Part shown: positions 26,621 through 35,896 of the stretch, piece after piece
Layout of the letters: each line of letters starts with the position of its first letter
How positions within the stretch are numbered: the first letter of the stretch is position 1
Assembly: GCF_011008935.1 (NCBI RefSeq)
Contig: NZ_JAAIVJ010000011.1
Location: 1-64,000, forward strand
Direction of reading: 5' to 3'
DNA: 64,000 bases
DNA from: Tabrizicola oligotrophica
Lineage (GTDB): Bacteria > Pseudomonadota > Alphaproteobacteria > Rhodobacterales > Rhodobacteraceae
The notes under the pieces: model-generated
Told to the model about the DNA's origin: nothing
Seen by the model: the letters and a program-made list of their open reading frames with translations, nothing else
Databases searched by the model: none
Made by a program: the position numbers and the translations under genes

Positions 26621-28255
26621 TCAGACCGCGCCGTGGACCAGCCGGCCTTCGAACAGCGTGGCCTCGGGGCGGGTGCCGGCGATGTCCTCGGGGGAAAGCC
26701 GGTCAAGCGGGCGGGCGAGCACGATCAGGTCGGCTGAGGCGCCGGGGGTGATCTGGCCGGTCTGGCCCTCCAGACCCAGCGCCCGGGCGGCGTTGCGGGT
26801 AAAAAGCGGCAGGGCCTGCGCCAGCGGGATCGCCTCATCGGGGGCGACCGTGCCGGGATAGGTGCCGGTCGGATCGCGGCGCGAGATCATGCCGGCAAGG
26901 CCGGTCCAGGGGTTGGCATCCAGCGCCGCGGCGGGCCAGTCGGAGCCGTAGATCACCTCGGCGCCATGGGCCAGCAGGCTGCGGATCGGGTGGCATTGGT
27001 CGACCCGCGCATCGCCCAGCACGGCGCGCTGGCCCGCCGTCACCGGGTTCGGCATCCAGAGTTTCGGCGACACCTCGGCCACCGCCCCCAGCGCGGCAAA
27101 GCGCGGCAGATCGGCGGGGGCGATGAAATTGGCATGGGCGATTTCATGGCGCAGGCCCGAGGCCCCGTTGGCGGCCCGCGCCGCCGCAATCGCATCCAGC
27201 CCGGCCTGCACCGCCCGGTCGCCGACCGCGTGCATCTTCACCACATAGCCCGCGGCGTCGAGCGCGGTGACCTCGGCATTCAGCCGGTCCGGCTTGAGCA
27301 GCAGCATGGCTTCGGGATCGTGATTGGTGGGGTCGCTGCCCGGGTAAGGGGCAAGGAAGGCCGCCGTGCGGGCAATCGGCACGCCGTCGAGGAACAGCTT
27401 GGCAAAGCCGGTGTGCAGATGCGGGCTTTGATGCGCCGCGCGCAGGACGGCGAGGCTCTCCATCTGCACCCAGTCTTCGGAGAAGGGCGAGAAGCGTGTC
27501 AGATGCGCGCCGACGTGCAGGTCAAGCGCGCCGGCGCGGTCGGCCTTGGCATAGGTGGCGAGTTCGGCGGCGAAGGCCATCGGCTCCTTGAAGCCGGTGA
27601 TGCCGAGGCCGTGGAAATAGCCCGCCATATGCTGCACCGCGCGGTCAAGCTGCGCCGCGGTCGGCTCCAGAAACCGCTGCACCGCCGCGCCTGCAGTTTC
27701 GATCAGGATGCCGGTCGGCGCCCCGGTGCTGTCGCGTTCGATCTGGCCGCCCGCCGGATCGGGGCTGTGCCGGTCGATCCCGGCCAGCCGCAAGGCCGCC
27801 GAATTGACCCAGAGGTTATGCTGCGAGACATCCTTGACCACCACCGGATGATCGGGGGCAAGGCGGTCGAGCATCTCGGCCGGGCGGGCGCCAAGGCCCG
27901 GCCGGTCGAAGGGGCGCCACGGCCCGGCGATGATCCAGTCGCCCGGCGGGGTGCGGGCGGCGCGGGCGGCGATGCCGTCGAGAACCGCTTGCAACGGGGC
28001 GCCAAGGCCGGGGAACACCTCGAAAAGGTCGCGGCAGGCGCCCCAGAGCCCGTGGGTGTGGCTGTCGATCAGGCCGGGCATCGCTGCGCGGCCCCTGAGC
28101 GCGATGCTGCGGGTTGACGGCCCGGCGAGGCGCGCCAGATCATCGCCAACCGCAAGGATGCGCCCGCCGGCAATCGCCACGTCGCGCGCGAAAGGCCGGG
28201 CCGGGTCCATGGTCAGGACATGGCCGCCGGTCAGGATCAGGTCCGGGGCGGTCAT
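26621..28255 (-). CDS. Amidohydrolase family 3 protein (YtcJ-like)
   Basis: A 544-residue metal hydrolase. The N terminus DLILTGGHVLTMDPARPFA and PGLIDSHTHGLWG are the usual amidohydrolase-3 blocks; further ligands appear as KMHAVGDRAV, HEIAHANFI and GSDWPA, ending in ASADLIVLARPL. No signal peptide. The start ATG 28255 overlaps the MarR stop as ATGA; an open frame further upstream is a shadow of the MarR gene. It is co-transcribed with MarR and divergent from the TRAP transporter, so it probably acts on the imported compound. The substrate is not known. Confidence 0.88.
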   Translation of the reverse strand: MTAPDLILTGGHVLTMDPARPFARDVAIAGGRILAVGDDLARLAGPSTRSIALRGRAAMPGLIDSHTHGLWGACRDLFEVFPGLGAPLQAVLDGIAARAARTPPGDWIIAGPWRPFDRPGLGARPAEMLDRLAPDHPVVVKDVSQHNLWVNSAALRLAGIDRHSPDPAGGQIERDSTGAPTGILIETAGAAVQRFLEPTAAQLDRAVQHMAGYFHGLGITGFKEPMAFAAELATYAKADRAGALDLHVGAHLTRFSPFSEDWVQMESLAVLRAAHQSPHLHTGFAKLFLDGVPIARTAAFLAPYPGSDPTNHDPEAMLLLKPDRLNAEVTALDAAGYVVKMHAVGDRAVQAGLDAIAAARAANGASGLRHEIAHANFIAPADLPRFAALGAVAEVSPKLWMPNPVTAGQRAVLGDARVDQCHPIRSLLAHGAEVIYGSDWPAAALDANPWTGLAGMISRRDPTGTYPGTVAPDEAIPLAQALPLFTRNAARALGLEGQTGQITPGASADLIVLARPLDRLSPEDIAGTRPEATLFEGRLVHGAV

Positions 28256-28740
28256 GCCGGCTCTCCCGGCAGGTCGGGCAGGACGCGGGGCAGGTCCGGC
28301 AGCGCCTCGGCCACCTCGCGCAGGCGCACCAGCATCTCGACCAGCCGCGCCAGATCCTCGCGGCCATAGACCGCCTCGATGTCGCGGTAGACCGCTTCGG
28401 AAATCACCGCGATCCGGTTGAAGGTGCGCCGCCCTTCCTCTGTCAGCGTGAGCAGCCGCCGGCGCGCATCGCTGCCAGGGACCGTCTCGATCAGCCCGCG
28501 GTCCTGCAAGCCCGTCAGAAGCCGCGAGACCGACGGCTGCATCAGCACGCAGCGGTTGGCCAGCGTGGCGACGTCCAGCGGTTCGCCCGCCGCCAGCGCC
28601 CGGATCACCCGCCATTGCGGCTGGGTCAGTCCGGCCGCGTCGGTATGCGGCTTGAACTTGTGGGCCGTCGCCTGCCGGGCGCGCAGGAGTGCAATCGGCA
28701 GCGAGCTTTCAAAGCCGCGCATCGTGCTGGGGCTGGTCAT
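28252..28740 (-). CDS. MarR family regulator (HpaR-like)
   Basis: A 162-residue winged-helix regulator (LTQPQWRVIRALAAGEPLDVATLANRCVLMQPSVSRLLTGLQDRGLI), with an N terminus FESSLPIALLRAR resembling HpaR-type repressors of aromatic catabolism. The ATG at 28740 has GAGG upstream and is preferred to the one at 28752. Two ATAAC-N2-GTTAT-type palindromes lie in the spacer to the divergent TRAP operon. Confidence 0.88.
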   Translation of the reverse strand: MTSPSTMRGFESSLPIALLRARQATAHKFKPHTDAAGLTQPQWRVIRALAAGEPLDVATLANRCVLMQPSVSRLLTGLQDRGLIETVPGSDARRRLLTLTEEGRRTFNRIAVISEAVYRDIEAVYGREDLARLVEMLVRLREVAEALPDLPRVLPDLPGEPA

Positions 28741-28765
28741 CGAGCACCTCATCGGACTTGACTAT

Positions 28766-28792
28766 ATAACGTGTTATTGATTAACCTGTTAT
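28766..28792. promoter_or_regulatory. Two MarR-type operators in the MarR/TRAP spacer
   Basis: ATAACGTGTTAT (28766-28777, perfect) and TTAACCTGTTAT (28781-28792, one mismatch) share the pattern ATAAC-N2-GTTAT and are 15 bp apart start to start. A TTGACT at 28758-28763 overlaps the region as a possible -35 box. Repression by the neighbouring MarR protein is inferred. Confidence 0.6.
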
Positions 28793-28839
28793 GCAATAAA
28801 TAATCAAGCGGGAAGTCCCGCCACACCAGGGAGAATGAC

Positions 28840-29865
28840 ATGCGCAAGATGACTGCCGCCGCGATCCTGGCCTTCATGGCCGGAGCCAGCCCGGCGATTT
28901 CCGAAACGACCATCGTTTTCAACAACTTCCTCGCACCGAACGATGCGCTCTGGACCGATGTGATGGCGCCCTGGATTGCCGACATCGAGGCCGCGACCGA
29001 GGGGCGGGTGAAATTCACTGTCCCCGATTCGTCTTTGGCGCCGCCGCCGGAGCTCCTCAATTCCGTCCAGCAGGGCGTGATGGACGGGGCGTTTTCCATG
29101 GTCGGCTTCGCCCGCGAAACCAATCCCGAACTGCAAATGCCGCTCTTGCCGATGACCTATTTCGGCGACAAGGAAACCTCGGTCGCGCTCTGGCGCACCT
29201 ATGAGCAGTTCTTCAAGGGCAAGAACGCGCTGAAGGATGTCGAGCTTCTGGGTCTTGTCACCACCCCCGCCAACAGCCTGATCTCCATGGACGCGACGAA
29301 GCCGATCGACAGCCTCGCCGCCATGGCCGGACTGAAGATGTGGTCGCCCCCCGGCATCCCGGCCGAGGCGCTGACCGCCGCCGGGGCTGTGGTTTCGCCC
29401 GGCCCGGCGGTCAGGATGCACGAGGTGATCTCGGGCGGGGTTGTCGACAGCTTTTGCTGCATCAACTTTGAATCGCTTGAGGTCTTCGGCGTGATCGATT
29501 TCGCCAAGGCATCTACCGAAGTGCCCGGCTCGATCTTTGCCCCGGCCTTTGCCGTCTATGTCCGCTCGGATGTCTGGGCCACGATCAGCCCCGAGGATCA
29601 GGAAAAGATCCGCGCCGTCTCGGGTGAGGCTTTGGCCGCCCGCGCCGCCGGGGGCGATGACAAGGAAACCGCTGCACGCGAACGCGCACTGGCTTCGGGC
29701 AAGACCATCACGCCCGCGTCGGATGCCTTCGTGGCCGAGCTTACCGCGGCCTTCGCCCCGGTGAAGGATGCCTGGATCGCCTCGGTTCAGCCCATGGGCA
29801 TCGACGGCACGGCCGCCCTGGACTTCTACATCGCCGAGCAAGCCAAGATCGCTGAGGGGAACTGA
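28840..29865 (+). CDS. TRAP transporter substrate-binding protein (DctP family)
   Basis: Periplasmic binding protein of 341 residues with an N-terminal signal peptide (MRKMTAAAILAFMAGASPAIS). TRAP-family features include LLNSVQQGVMDGAFSMVG, LKMWSPPGIPAEALTAAGA and the HEVISGGVVDS segment. The GGGAGAATGAC ribosome site fixes ATG 28840. It feeds the DctQ and DctM subunits encoded directly downstream. The ligand is probably an organic anion. Confidence 0.9.
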   Translation: MRKMTAAAILAFMAGASPAISETTIVFNNFLAPNDALWTDVMAPWIADIEAATEGRVKFTVPDSSLAPPPELLNSVQQGVMDGAFSMVGFARETNPELQMPLLPMTYFGDKETSVALWRTYEQFFKGKNALKDVELLGLVTTPANSLISMDATKPIDSLAAMAGLKMWSPPGIPAEALTAAGAVVSPGPAVRMHEVISGGVVDSFCCINFESLEVFGVIDFAKASTEVPGSIFAPAFAVYVRSDVWATISPEDQEKIRAVSGEALAARAAGGDDKETAARERALASGKTITPASDAFVAELTAAFAPVKDAWIASVQPMGIDGTAALDFYIAEQAKIAEGN

Positions 29866-29868
29866 ACG

Positions 29869-30375
29869 ATGGCGCGACTGTGGTCAGGTATCGAAAGGGG
29901 GCTGGAACTGGTGATCTGTCTCAGCCTCATTGCTATGGTCGCGCTGACCGTTCTTGACGTGGTGGGGCGCTATTTCTTCAACGCCCCCCTGTCGGGCGGC
30001 TATGAGATTTCGGAAATCCTGATGGGATTGACGGTCTTTGCCGCCTTGCCGCTGGCCAGCCGGGCGGAAAGCCATCTGGCCATCGGTCTGCTGACCGATC
30101 GGCTGACCGGCAACGCCCGCCGCTGGCACCGTATTGTTATTCTTGTGATTTCCACCGCTGGCCTTGGTTTCATCGGCTGGCGGATGACGGTGCAGGCCGG
30201 GATCATGTACAGCTCCATGGCCTCCACCGGTTCGTTGCGCCTGCCACTTTGGCCTGTGGCCGGTGCCATGGCGATCCTGGGGTGGCTGTCTTGCCTTGTG
30301 ACGGCGGTGCTTCTGGCCCGCGCGTTGGCCGGGCTGGACCGCGACCTGCATGCCGCGAAAGGGTCTCTGGAATGA
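29869..30375 (+). CDS. TRAP transporter small permease (DctQ family)
   Basis: Inner-membrane protein of 168 residues with four predicted membrane segments (LVICLSLIAMVALTVLDVVGRY, then FAALPLA, HRIVILVISTAGLGFI and LWPVAGAMAILGWLSCL). VVGRYFFNAPLSGGYEISE is a typical DctQ block. It overlaps the large permease gene by four bases. Confidence 0.9.
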   Translation: MARLWSGIERGLELVICLSLIAMVALTVLDVVGRYFFNAPLSGGYEISEILMGLTVFAALPLASRAESHLAIGLLTDRLTGNARRWHRIVILVISTAGLGFIGWRMTVQAGIMYSSMASTGSLRLPLWPVAGAMAILGWLSCLVTAVLLARALAGLDRDLHAAKGSLE

Positions 30376-31730
30376 TCGTCTCGATAATCGGCTTTGCCGT
30401 CATGCTGTTCCTGCTGTTTGCAGGCGTGCCCCTGGGCTTTGCGCTGATGTTCGTCGGTCTGGTCGGTTTTGCCTATGTGCGGGCCGACATGGTGGGGCAG
30501 GCGCTGATCTCGTGGGGCGAGGCAGGGCTGGAGTTCAACATGCGCGCCATCAACGGTGCCTTGGTGATGACCGGCCAGCAAATGTATGATCAGGTCACGC
30601 TTTACAGCTTTACCGTCATTCCGCTGTTCATCCTGATGGGCGCGCTCATCAGCCGCGCCAATCTCGCGCACGAACTTTATGACGCCGCCAACGGCTTTGT
30701 CGGCCATTTCCGCGGCGGGCTGGCGATGGGAACCGTGGTGGCTTGCGGTGGCTTCGGGGCGGTCTGCGGGTCGTCGCTGGCGGTGGCCGCCACGATGAGC
30801 CGCGTCGCCATGCCCTCGATGCGGCGCTATCGCTACGATGACGGGTTGTCGGCGGGGGCGATTGCGGCGGGCGGCACGCTGGGCATCATGATCCCGCCTT
30901 CGGTGCCGATGGTGATCTATGGCATTCTGGCCGAGACCGATATCGCGAAACTGTTCATCGCGGGTATCCTGCCGGGCATCCTCCTCATGGCGCTCTTTTC
31001 TGGCGCCATCGCCTGGACCACCTGGCGCCACCCCGAGCAAGGCCCCCCCGGTGCCCGCACGCCATGGCCGCAGCGCCTGCGGCTTCTGGCGCGGGTCTGG
31101 GGCGTTGTGCTGATCTTTGTCATCATCATCGGCGGCATCTATGGCGGGCTTTTCACCCCGACCGAGGCCGCAGGTATCGGCGTCACCGCCGCCGGAGCCT
31201 TTGCCATTGCGCGCGGCAAGCTGTCGTGGCGGACGCTTTGGGAAAGCCTGATCGAAACTGGCGTCACCACCGGCATGATCTTTGTCATCTCGTTCGGTGC
31301 GGTGATCTTCGCCAATTTCGTCAACCTTGCCGGGTTCACCGGCGGGATTTCCGATTTCCTCATCGGGCTTGAAATCTCCCCCATGGGCATCGTCATCGCC
31401 ATCTGCCTGATCTACCTCGTGATGGGCTGCATCTTTGACAGCCTGTCGATGCTGATCCTGACGATCCCGATCTTCGCCGCCATCCTGAAACCGATGGGCG
31501 TGGACATGATCTGGTTCGGCATCGTCGCCGTCATCACCGTCGAGATGGGGCTGATTACCCCCCCGGTCGGCCTTAATGTCTTTGTCGTCAAGGCCACCAT
31601 CGGCGACATCAGCCTTGGCACCGCCTTCAAGGGCGTCTGGCCTTTTGTCGCCGCCATGGCGTTGGGGCTGATCCTCGTCCTGATCTTCCCGCAGATCGCC
31701 ACTGTCCTTCCCGGCCTGATGGGGCGCTAG
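30372..31730 (+). CDS. TRAP transporter large permease (DctM family)
   Basis: Large membrane subunit of 452 residues with about twelve segments, the Na+-coupled translocation part of the TRAP importer. Clear blocks are VPLGFALMFVGLVGF, AAGGTLGIMIPPSVPMVIYG and TPTEAAGIGV. The ATG at 30372 overlaps the DctQ stop (ATGA); the longer frame from 30249 is a shadow of dctQ. The sulfatase gene begins seven bases downstream. Confidence 0.93.
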   Translation: MIVSIIGFAVMLFLLFAGVPLGFALMFVGLVGFAYVRADMVGQALISWGEAGLEFNMRAINGALVMTGQQMYDQVTLYSFTVIPLFILMGALISRANLAHELYDAANGFVGHFRGGLAMGTVVACGGFGAVCGSSLAVAATMSRVAMPSMRRYRYDDGLSAGAIAAGGTLGIMIPPSVPMVIYGILAETDIAKLFIAGILPGILLMALFSGAIAWTTWRHPEQGPPGARTPWPQRLRLLARVWGVVLIFVIIIGGIYGGLFTPTEAAGIGVTAAGAFAIARGKLSWRTLWESLIETGVTTGMIFVISFGAVIFANFVNLAGFTGGISDFLIGLEISPMGIVIAICLIYLVMGCIFDSLSMLILTIPIFAAILKPMGVDMIWFGIVAVITVEMGLITPPVGLNVFVVKATIGDISLGTAFKGVWPFVAAMALGLILVLIFPQIATVLPGLMGR

Positions 31731-31736
31731 AACACC

Positions 31737-33395
31737 ATGAGCCAGATCAAGAACATCCTCTTCGTCATGTATGACCAGCTCCGGCACGACTATCTGTCCT
31801 GCGCCGGCCATCCGACGATGCGCACTCCGAACTTCGACCGGCTGGCGGCGAAGGGGGTGCGCTTCACCCGCGCCTATGTGCAATCTCCGATCTGCGGCGC
31901 CAGCCGTATGAGTTTCTACACCGGCCGCTATGTGCATTCGCACGGTGCGGCGTGGAACAACTTTCCGCTGAAAGTGGGCGAGATCACGCTGGGCGACCAC
32001 CTGCGCAAGGCGGGGGTGGAAAGCTGGCTGATCGGCAAGACCCATATGAGCGTCGATGCCGAGGGCATGGCCCGGCTTGGCCTTGCTCCGGATTCGGTGA
32101 TCGGCGCCCGCGTCGCCGATTGCGGCTTTGACGTCTGGGTGCGCGAGGACGGGCTGAATGCCGAGGGGCCGGAGGGGTTCTACGACGAAAAGCGCTCGCC
32201 CTATAACGAATGGCTGAAGGGGCAGGGTTATCCCGGCCACAACCCCTGGCACACGCATGCCAATTCCGGCGTGGACGCCGAAGGTGATATCGCCTCGGGT
32301 TGGCTCCTGCAGAACGCCGTCCAGCCGGCGAACATCCGCGAAGAGGACAGCGAGACCCCCTGGCTCACCCGGCAGGCGATGGAGTTCCTGAGCCAGCCGC
32401 ACAAGGCGCCCTGGCTCTGCCACCTCAGCTATATCAAGCCGCACTGGCCCTATATCGTGCCGGCCCCCTGGCACAACCTTTACGGCCCCGCCGATGTGGT
32501 GCCCCCGGTCCGCGATGCCCGCGAAAAGGCCGATCCGCACCCGGTCTACAAGGTGTTCATGAACAATCAGGCCGGGCAGGCGTTTTCCAAGGACGAGGTG
32601 CGCGAGGCGGTCATCCCGGCCTATATGGGCCTCATCGCCCAATGCGACGCCGAATTCGGCAAGCTTCTGGATTTCCTCGAGGAAACCGGGCGGATGGCCG
32701 AGACGATGATCGTCCTGACCTCCGATCACGGCGATTACCTTGGCGATCACTGGATGGGCGAGAAGGACCTGTTCCACGACCCTTCGGTGCGCATCCCGCT
32801 CATCATCTACGACCCGCGGGCCGAGGCCGACGCCACCCGCGGCACCACCTGCGATGCCCTGGTGGAAGCGATCGACCTTGCCCCGACCTTCGTGGCCGCG
32901 ATGGGCCAGCCCCCCGCCGACCACATCCTTGAAGGCCGCGACCTGACGCCTTTCCTGCACGGCCAGACGCCGGCATGGCGGCAGGCGGTGTTCTCGGAAT
33001 ACGACTATTCCGGCATGGCGCTGGCCGGCCCCGGCTATCTCGACATGGAGCCGGAGGATGCCCGGCTGTTCATGGTCTTCGATGGCCGCTGGAAGCTGAT
33101 CCACGCCGAGGGCGGTTTCCGCCCGATGCTGTTTGACACCGCCGCCGACCCCGATGAGTTCACCGATCTCGGGGCCTCTGCCGATCATCAGGCCGAAATC
33201 GCCCGCCTGATGGTCCTCCTGAACGACTGGGCCCGCCGCCCGGCGCAGCGCACCACGATCTCCAAGGCCGAGATCAAGGGCATGCGCGGCAAATCCCGCC
33301 GCGTCGGCGTCATCATCGGCGCCGTCGCCCCCGAAGAACTCGCCCCCGACCTGCGCGCCAAGATCTCGGGCCGGCCGGAACGGGACTATCGCTAG
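31737..33395 (+). CDS. Sulfatase family hydrolase, probable phosphonate monoester hydrolase/phosphodiesterase
   Basis: A 552-residue alkaline-phosphatase-superfamily enzyme. Cys53 in PICGASRMSFYTGR lies in a C-x-A-x-R motif, the site converted to formylglycine in sulfatases. Metal ligands appear in MYDQLRHDY and TSDHGDYLGDH. Length, the GASRMSFYTGRYVHSHG block and the lack of a signal peptide fit the cytoplasmic phosphonate monoester hydrolase (PMH/PehA) group, which is promiscuous for phosphodiesters and sulfate esters. As the last gene of the TRAP operon it probably splits the imported ester. A maturation enzyme is not encoded nearby. Confidence 0.85.
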   Translation: MSQIKNILFVMYDQLRHDYLSCAGHPTMRTPNFDRLAAKGVRFTRAYVQSPICGASRMSFYTGRYVHSHGAAWNNFPLKVGEITLGDHLRKAGVESWLIGKTHMSVDAEGMARLGLAPDSVIGARVADCGFDVWVREDGLNAEGPEGFYDEKRSPYNEWLKGQGYPGHNPWHTHANSGVDAEGDIASGWLLQNAVQPANIREEDSETPWLTRQAMEFLSQPHKAPWLCHLSYIKPHWPYIVPAPWHNLYGPADVVPPVRDAREKADPHPVYKVFMNNQAGQAFSKDEVREAVIPAYMGLIAQCDAEFGKLLDFLEETGRMAETMIVLTSDHGDYLGDHWMGEKDLFHDPSVRIPLIIYDPRAEADATRGTTCDALVEAIDLAPTFVAAMGQPPADHILEGRDLTPFLHGQTPAWRQAVFSEYDYSGMALAGPGYLDMEPEDARLFMVFDGRWKLIHAEGGFRPMLFDTAADPDEFTDLGASADHQAEIARLMVLLNDWARRPAQRTTISKAEIKGMRGKSRRVGVIIGAVAPEELAPDLRAKISGRPERDYR

Positions 33396-33435
33396 GGCAA
33401 CCCGCCGCCGCCCCGCGAGAGGCAAGGCCGCGCCC

Positions 33436-33940
33436 CCCCTCCCTCTCCCTCCCCCACAAGGGGGGAGGGAAGCGCCTTCGTGTCCGCCGCGCTGCCCTTG
33501 GCCCGCCCGTCACCTCCCCTCCCCCTTGTGGGGAGGGGCTGGGGGTGGGGGGCAGGTGGCCCCAAGGGTAGCGCGGTGCCCCGTCGCTCTCCCCGACAAT
33601 CTGGCTTGCTGGGCGTGCCCCTCTCCTAAGATGGGGGAAAGAAGCGCACTGCTGTCGGCGGCACTTCCGACCTCATCGGCACGATGGAACACGACGCATG
33701 AAAAGCGTCCCCCGCGTCCGCCGCACTGCGCTTGACCCGCCGGTCACCTCCCCTCCCCCTCGTGGGGAGGGGCTGGGGGTGGGGGCAGCACGGTATCCGC
33801 GCAAGCTCCTCAGTTATCGGCCTTGCACAGCGCGAGTCCCCTCTTCCTCCCCCCACAAAAGGGGGAAGCGCTCCCGCGTCCGCCGCACTGCCCTTGGCCC
33901 GCCGGTCGCCTCCGTTCCCCCTCGTGAGGAGGGCTGGGGG
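33436..33940. repeat. Three copies of a GC-rich double-hairpin repeat
   Basis: The 603-bp gene-free stretch 33396-33998 is largely filled by three units. Each has a first hairpin (CTCCCCC..GGGGGAAG type, at about 33440-33475, 33610-33648 and 33841-33870) and then a conserved block starting TCCGCCGC and ending in a second hairpin of the CCCCTCC/GGGGAGGGG type (33483-33550, 33717-33785, 33879-33940). The third block is degenerate. No coding frame is conserved across the copies. Between units the sequence is unique. It may be a REP-like array or structured RNA. Confidence 0.7.
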
Positions 33941-33998
33941 CCGCACGGCATCCGCCCGTCAGGCGGCGGCGCCCGGAAGCCCCTGCTTCAAGACGCTC

Positions 33999-34427
33999 TC
34001 ACCAATGGCCGGTGTTGCCCATGCTGACCCAAGGCTCTGCCGGCGCCAGCGCCTCGCCCGCCTGCAAAAGCTCGATCGAGATGTTGTCGGGGCTGCGCAC
34101 AAAGGCCATATGCCCGTCGCGCGGCGGGCGGTTGATCGTCACGCCATGCGCCGCCAGATGCGCGCACATGGCGTAGATGTCGGCCACCTCATAGGCGAGA
34201 TGCCCGAAATGCCGGCTGTCCGACGGCAGGCCGGTGTCGCCATCCCAGTTGAAGGTCAGTTCCAGCGGCGTCTCGGGCTGGCCCTCGGCGGCGAGATAGA
34301 CCAGCGTGAAACGGCCCGCCTCGCTTTCATAGCGCCGGATCTCCTTCAGGCCCAGAAGACCGTAGAACGCCATGGATTTCTCAAGGTCCAGCACGCGGAC
34401 CATGCAGTGCAGATAGCGCAGTGTCAT
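33999..34427 (-). CDS. Glyoxalase/VOC family protein, lactoylglutathione lyase-like
   Basis: A 142-residue vicinal-oxygen-chelate protein. RYLHCMVRVLDLEKSMAFY with an early His, PLELTFNW with a Glu, FGHLAYEVADI with a His and NISIELLQ with a Glu match the metal ligands of glyoxalase I, which turns the methylglyoxal-glutathione adduct into lactoylglutathione. The family includes many other activities, so the exact function is probable, not certain. GGGGGCATC precedes the ATG at 34427. Confidence 0.85.
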   Translation of the reverse strand: MTLRYLHCMVRVLDLEKSMAFYGLLGLKEIRRYESEAGRFTLVYLAAEGQPETPLELTFNWDGDTGLPSDSRHFGHLAYEVADIYAMCAHLAAHGVTINRPPRDGHMAFVRSPDNISIELLQAGEALAPAEPWVSMGNTGHW

Positions 34428-34482
34428 GATGCCCCCTTTCGGCTGCCGGAACTCTAGGGCGGGCGGGGCGGAAAGGCCAGCG

Positions 34483-35871
34483 TCAGAAGACCGAGGAAAT
34501 CCCGATGCTTATGCCGCTCGTCCCGGTCTCGTAGCGGCTGACGTTGGACTTGGTCTTGCCATGGCGCAACGACAGGACCGGGGCAAAACCCATCACCGAC
34601 CAGTCGTCGAAGGACAGATCCATCGACAGGCCCACCGAGGCATCCTCGCGCCCGCCGGTCACATGGACAAGCCCGAGCGAAAAGGCCTCATAGTCGCGCA
34701 GTCCCGCGGTCGCGCCCAGCGACACCGACGCCCCGCCGATCTTCCAGTCCGGGCTGAGCTGCAGCGAAAGCCGCGCCGCGTCATAGGTGGAGTTGATGAA
34801 CTCGGACCGGGCGGCCTCGACCGTCAGCGCGACGGAAGCCTCGGTCTTGCCAAAGGCCCGTTCTCCGACCACCGACAGCGAGAACAGGTCGGCACCCCGG
34901 ATGTTCGCGTCATCCCAGGCCCGTTCGACGCCGCCGCCAAGCCAGATCGTCCCCGCCGGACCGCGCCAGATCGCGCCCTGCGCCGTGACCCCAAGGCTGG
35001 GGCCGAGAACCTCGCCCCCGGCCCAGTTCTGCCCAAGCTCGACCGACAGGCTGAGCGGCATGCCCCTGTCGCCCAAAAGCAGGTCGCGACGCAGGCCAAA
35101 GGACAACCGGGTGCGGTCCAGATCGCGCGAGGTCATGGTGCCGGCCTCATCGCGCGAGGCGGCGTCGATCTGGTTGCGCACTACCTCTGCCGACAGGCCG
35201 AGAACCGTCTGCGCCCGCGCGCTGCCGGGCAGAGCGCGCTCGGCCTTGATCCGCAGGTTGGCGCGGGCACCGGACAGGGCTTCGGACCCGTTCGACAACT
35301 CGCCCAGCACGAAATCCCCGATCCTGAACACCGAGGAATCCGCCCCGCCGTTCAGGTTGTCACTCGGCCCCGCTTCCATGTCGAACGCAAGCCGCCAGGG
35401 GGAGCGATTGCGCACCAGACCCAGATCGCGGCCCGAGGCGGCGAAGGCCGCGTCGTCGGGGGCGACGTCCAGCGACCGGCGCAGCCAGAACTGCGCCTGC
35501 AGCGGCTTGCCTGCATCCAGCGCCGCCTTGGCCGTGTTGCGCGCGATTTCATAGCGCAACGGGCGGGCCTCCTTGCCGCGCCCCGCCAGTTTCCAGGCCT
35601 TGCGCCCGGCGATCAGCCCGGCCTGAGCCCGCCCGAGCTTCGGCTCGGTGGCCGACAACAGCAGATGCACCAGCGGATCGTCTGGCTGCACTGACGCGAG
35701 CGCGCGCGCGATATGCGCCGCCGCTTCGACATCGCCCGAAAGATAGGCGGCGCGGGCGGTCATCAGCGCCTCGTCGGGCGTCAGGTGCAATACCTCGGCC
35801 CGCGCCATGGGGGCAGCGGCGCCCAGCCCCAGCGCGAGGGCAAAGGCCAGCGCCCCGAGACGGTGGCGCAT
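34483..35871 (-). CDS. Slam-like outer-membrane protein (TPR plus beta-barrel, DUF560-like)
   Basis: A 462-residue protein with a signal peptide (MRHRLGALAFALALGLGAAA), an N-terminal TPR-like helical region (residues about 30-185, AARAAYLSGDVEAAAHIARALA) and a C-terminal beta-barrel rich in alternating hydrophobic strands ending in Phe (GISIGISSVF). This layout matches Slam, the translocon that exports surface lipoproteins such as TbpB across the outer membrane. A TbpB-like lipoprotein gene lies directly upstream on the same strand. The ATG at 35871 has AGGGG eight bases upstream; the ATG at 35892 is an alternative. Confidence 0.75.
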   Translation of the reverse strand: MRHRLGALAFALALGLGAAAPMARAEVLHLTPDEALMTARAAYLSGDVEAAAHIARALASVQPDDPLVHLLLSATEPKLGRAQAGLIAGRKAWKLAGRGKEARPLRYEIARNTAKAALDAGKPLQAQFWLRRSLDVAPDDAAFAASGRDLGLVRNRSPWRLAFDMEAGPSDNLNGGADSSVFRIGDFVLGELSNGSEALSGARANLRIKAERALPGSARAQTVLGLSAEVVRNQIDAASRDEAGTMTSRDLDRTRLSFGLRRDLLLGDRGMPLSLSVELGQNWAGGEVLGPSLGVTAQGAIWRGPAGTIWLGGGVERAWDDANIRGADLFSLSVVGERAFGKTEASVALTVEAARSEFINSTYDAARLSLQLSPDWKIGGASVSLGATAGLRDYEAFSLGLVHVTGGREDASVGLSMDLSFDDWSVMGFAPVLSLRHGKTKSNVSRYETGTSGISIGISSVF

Positions 35872-35896
35872 CGAACGGCCCCTGGCCGGCATCGGC

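Noticed and set aside
26621-28615. 664-codon version of the amidohydrolase
   Set aside because: The extra N-terminal part is Gly/Arg/Ala-rich shadow of the MarR gene; ATG 28255 gives the normal family start.
30000-33425. 1141-codon open frame on the - strand across the TRAP and sulfatase genes
   Set aside because: Antisense shadow; the opposite strand carries three clear protein families with matching starts and overlaps.
33396-33998. CRISPR-like array in the repeat-rich spacer
   Set aside because: The three repeats are long, imperfect and spaced unevenly (233 and 162 bp), with no short regular spacers and no cas genes.
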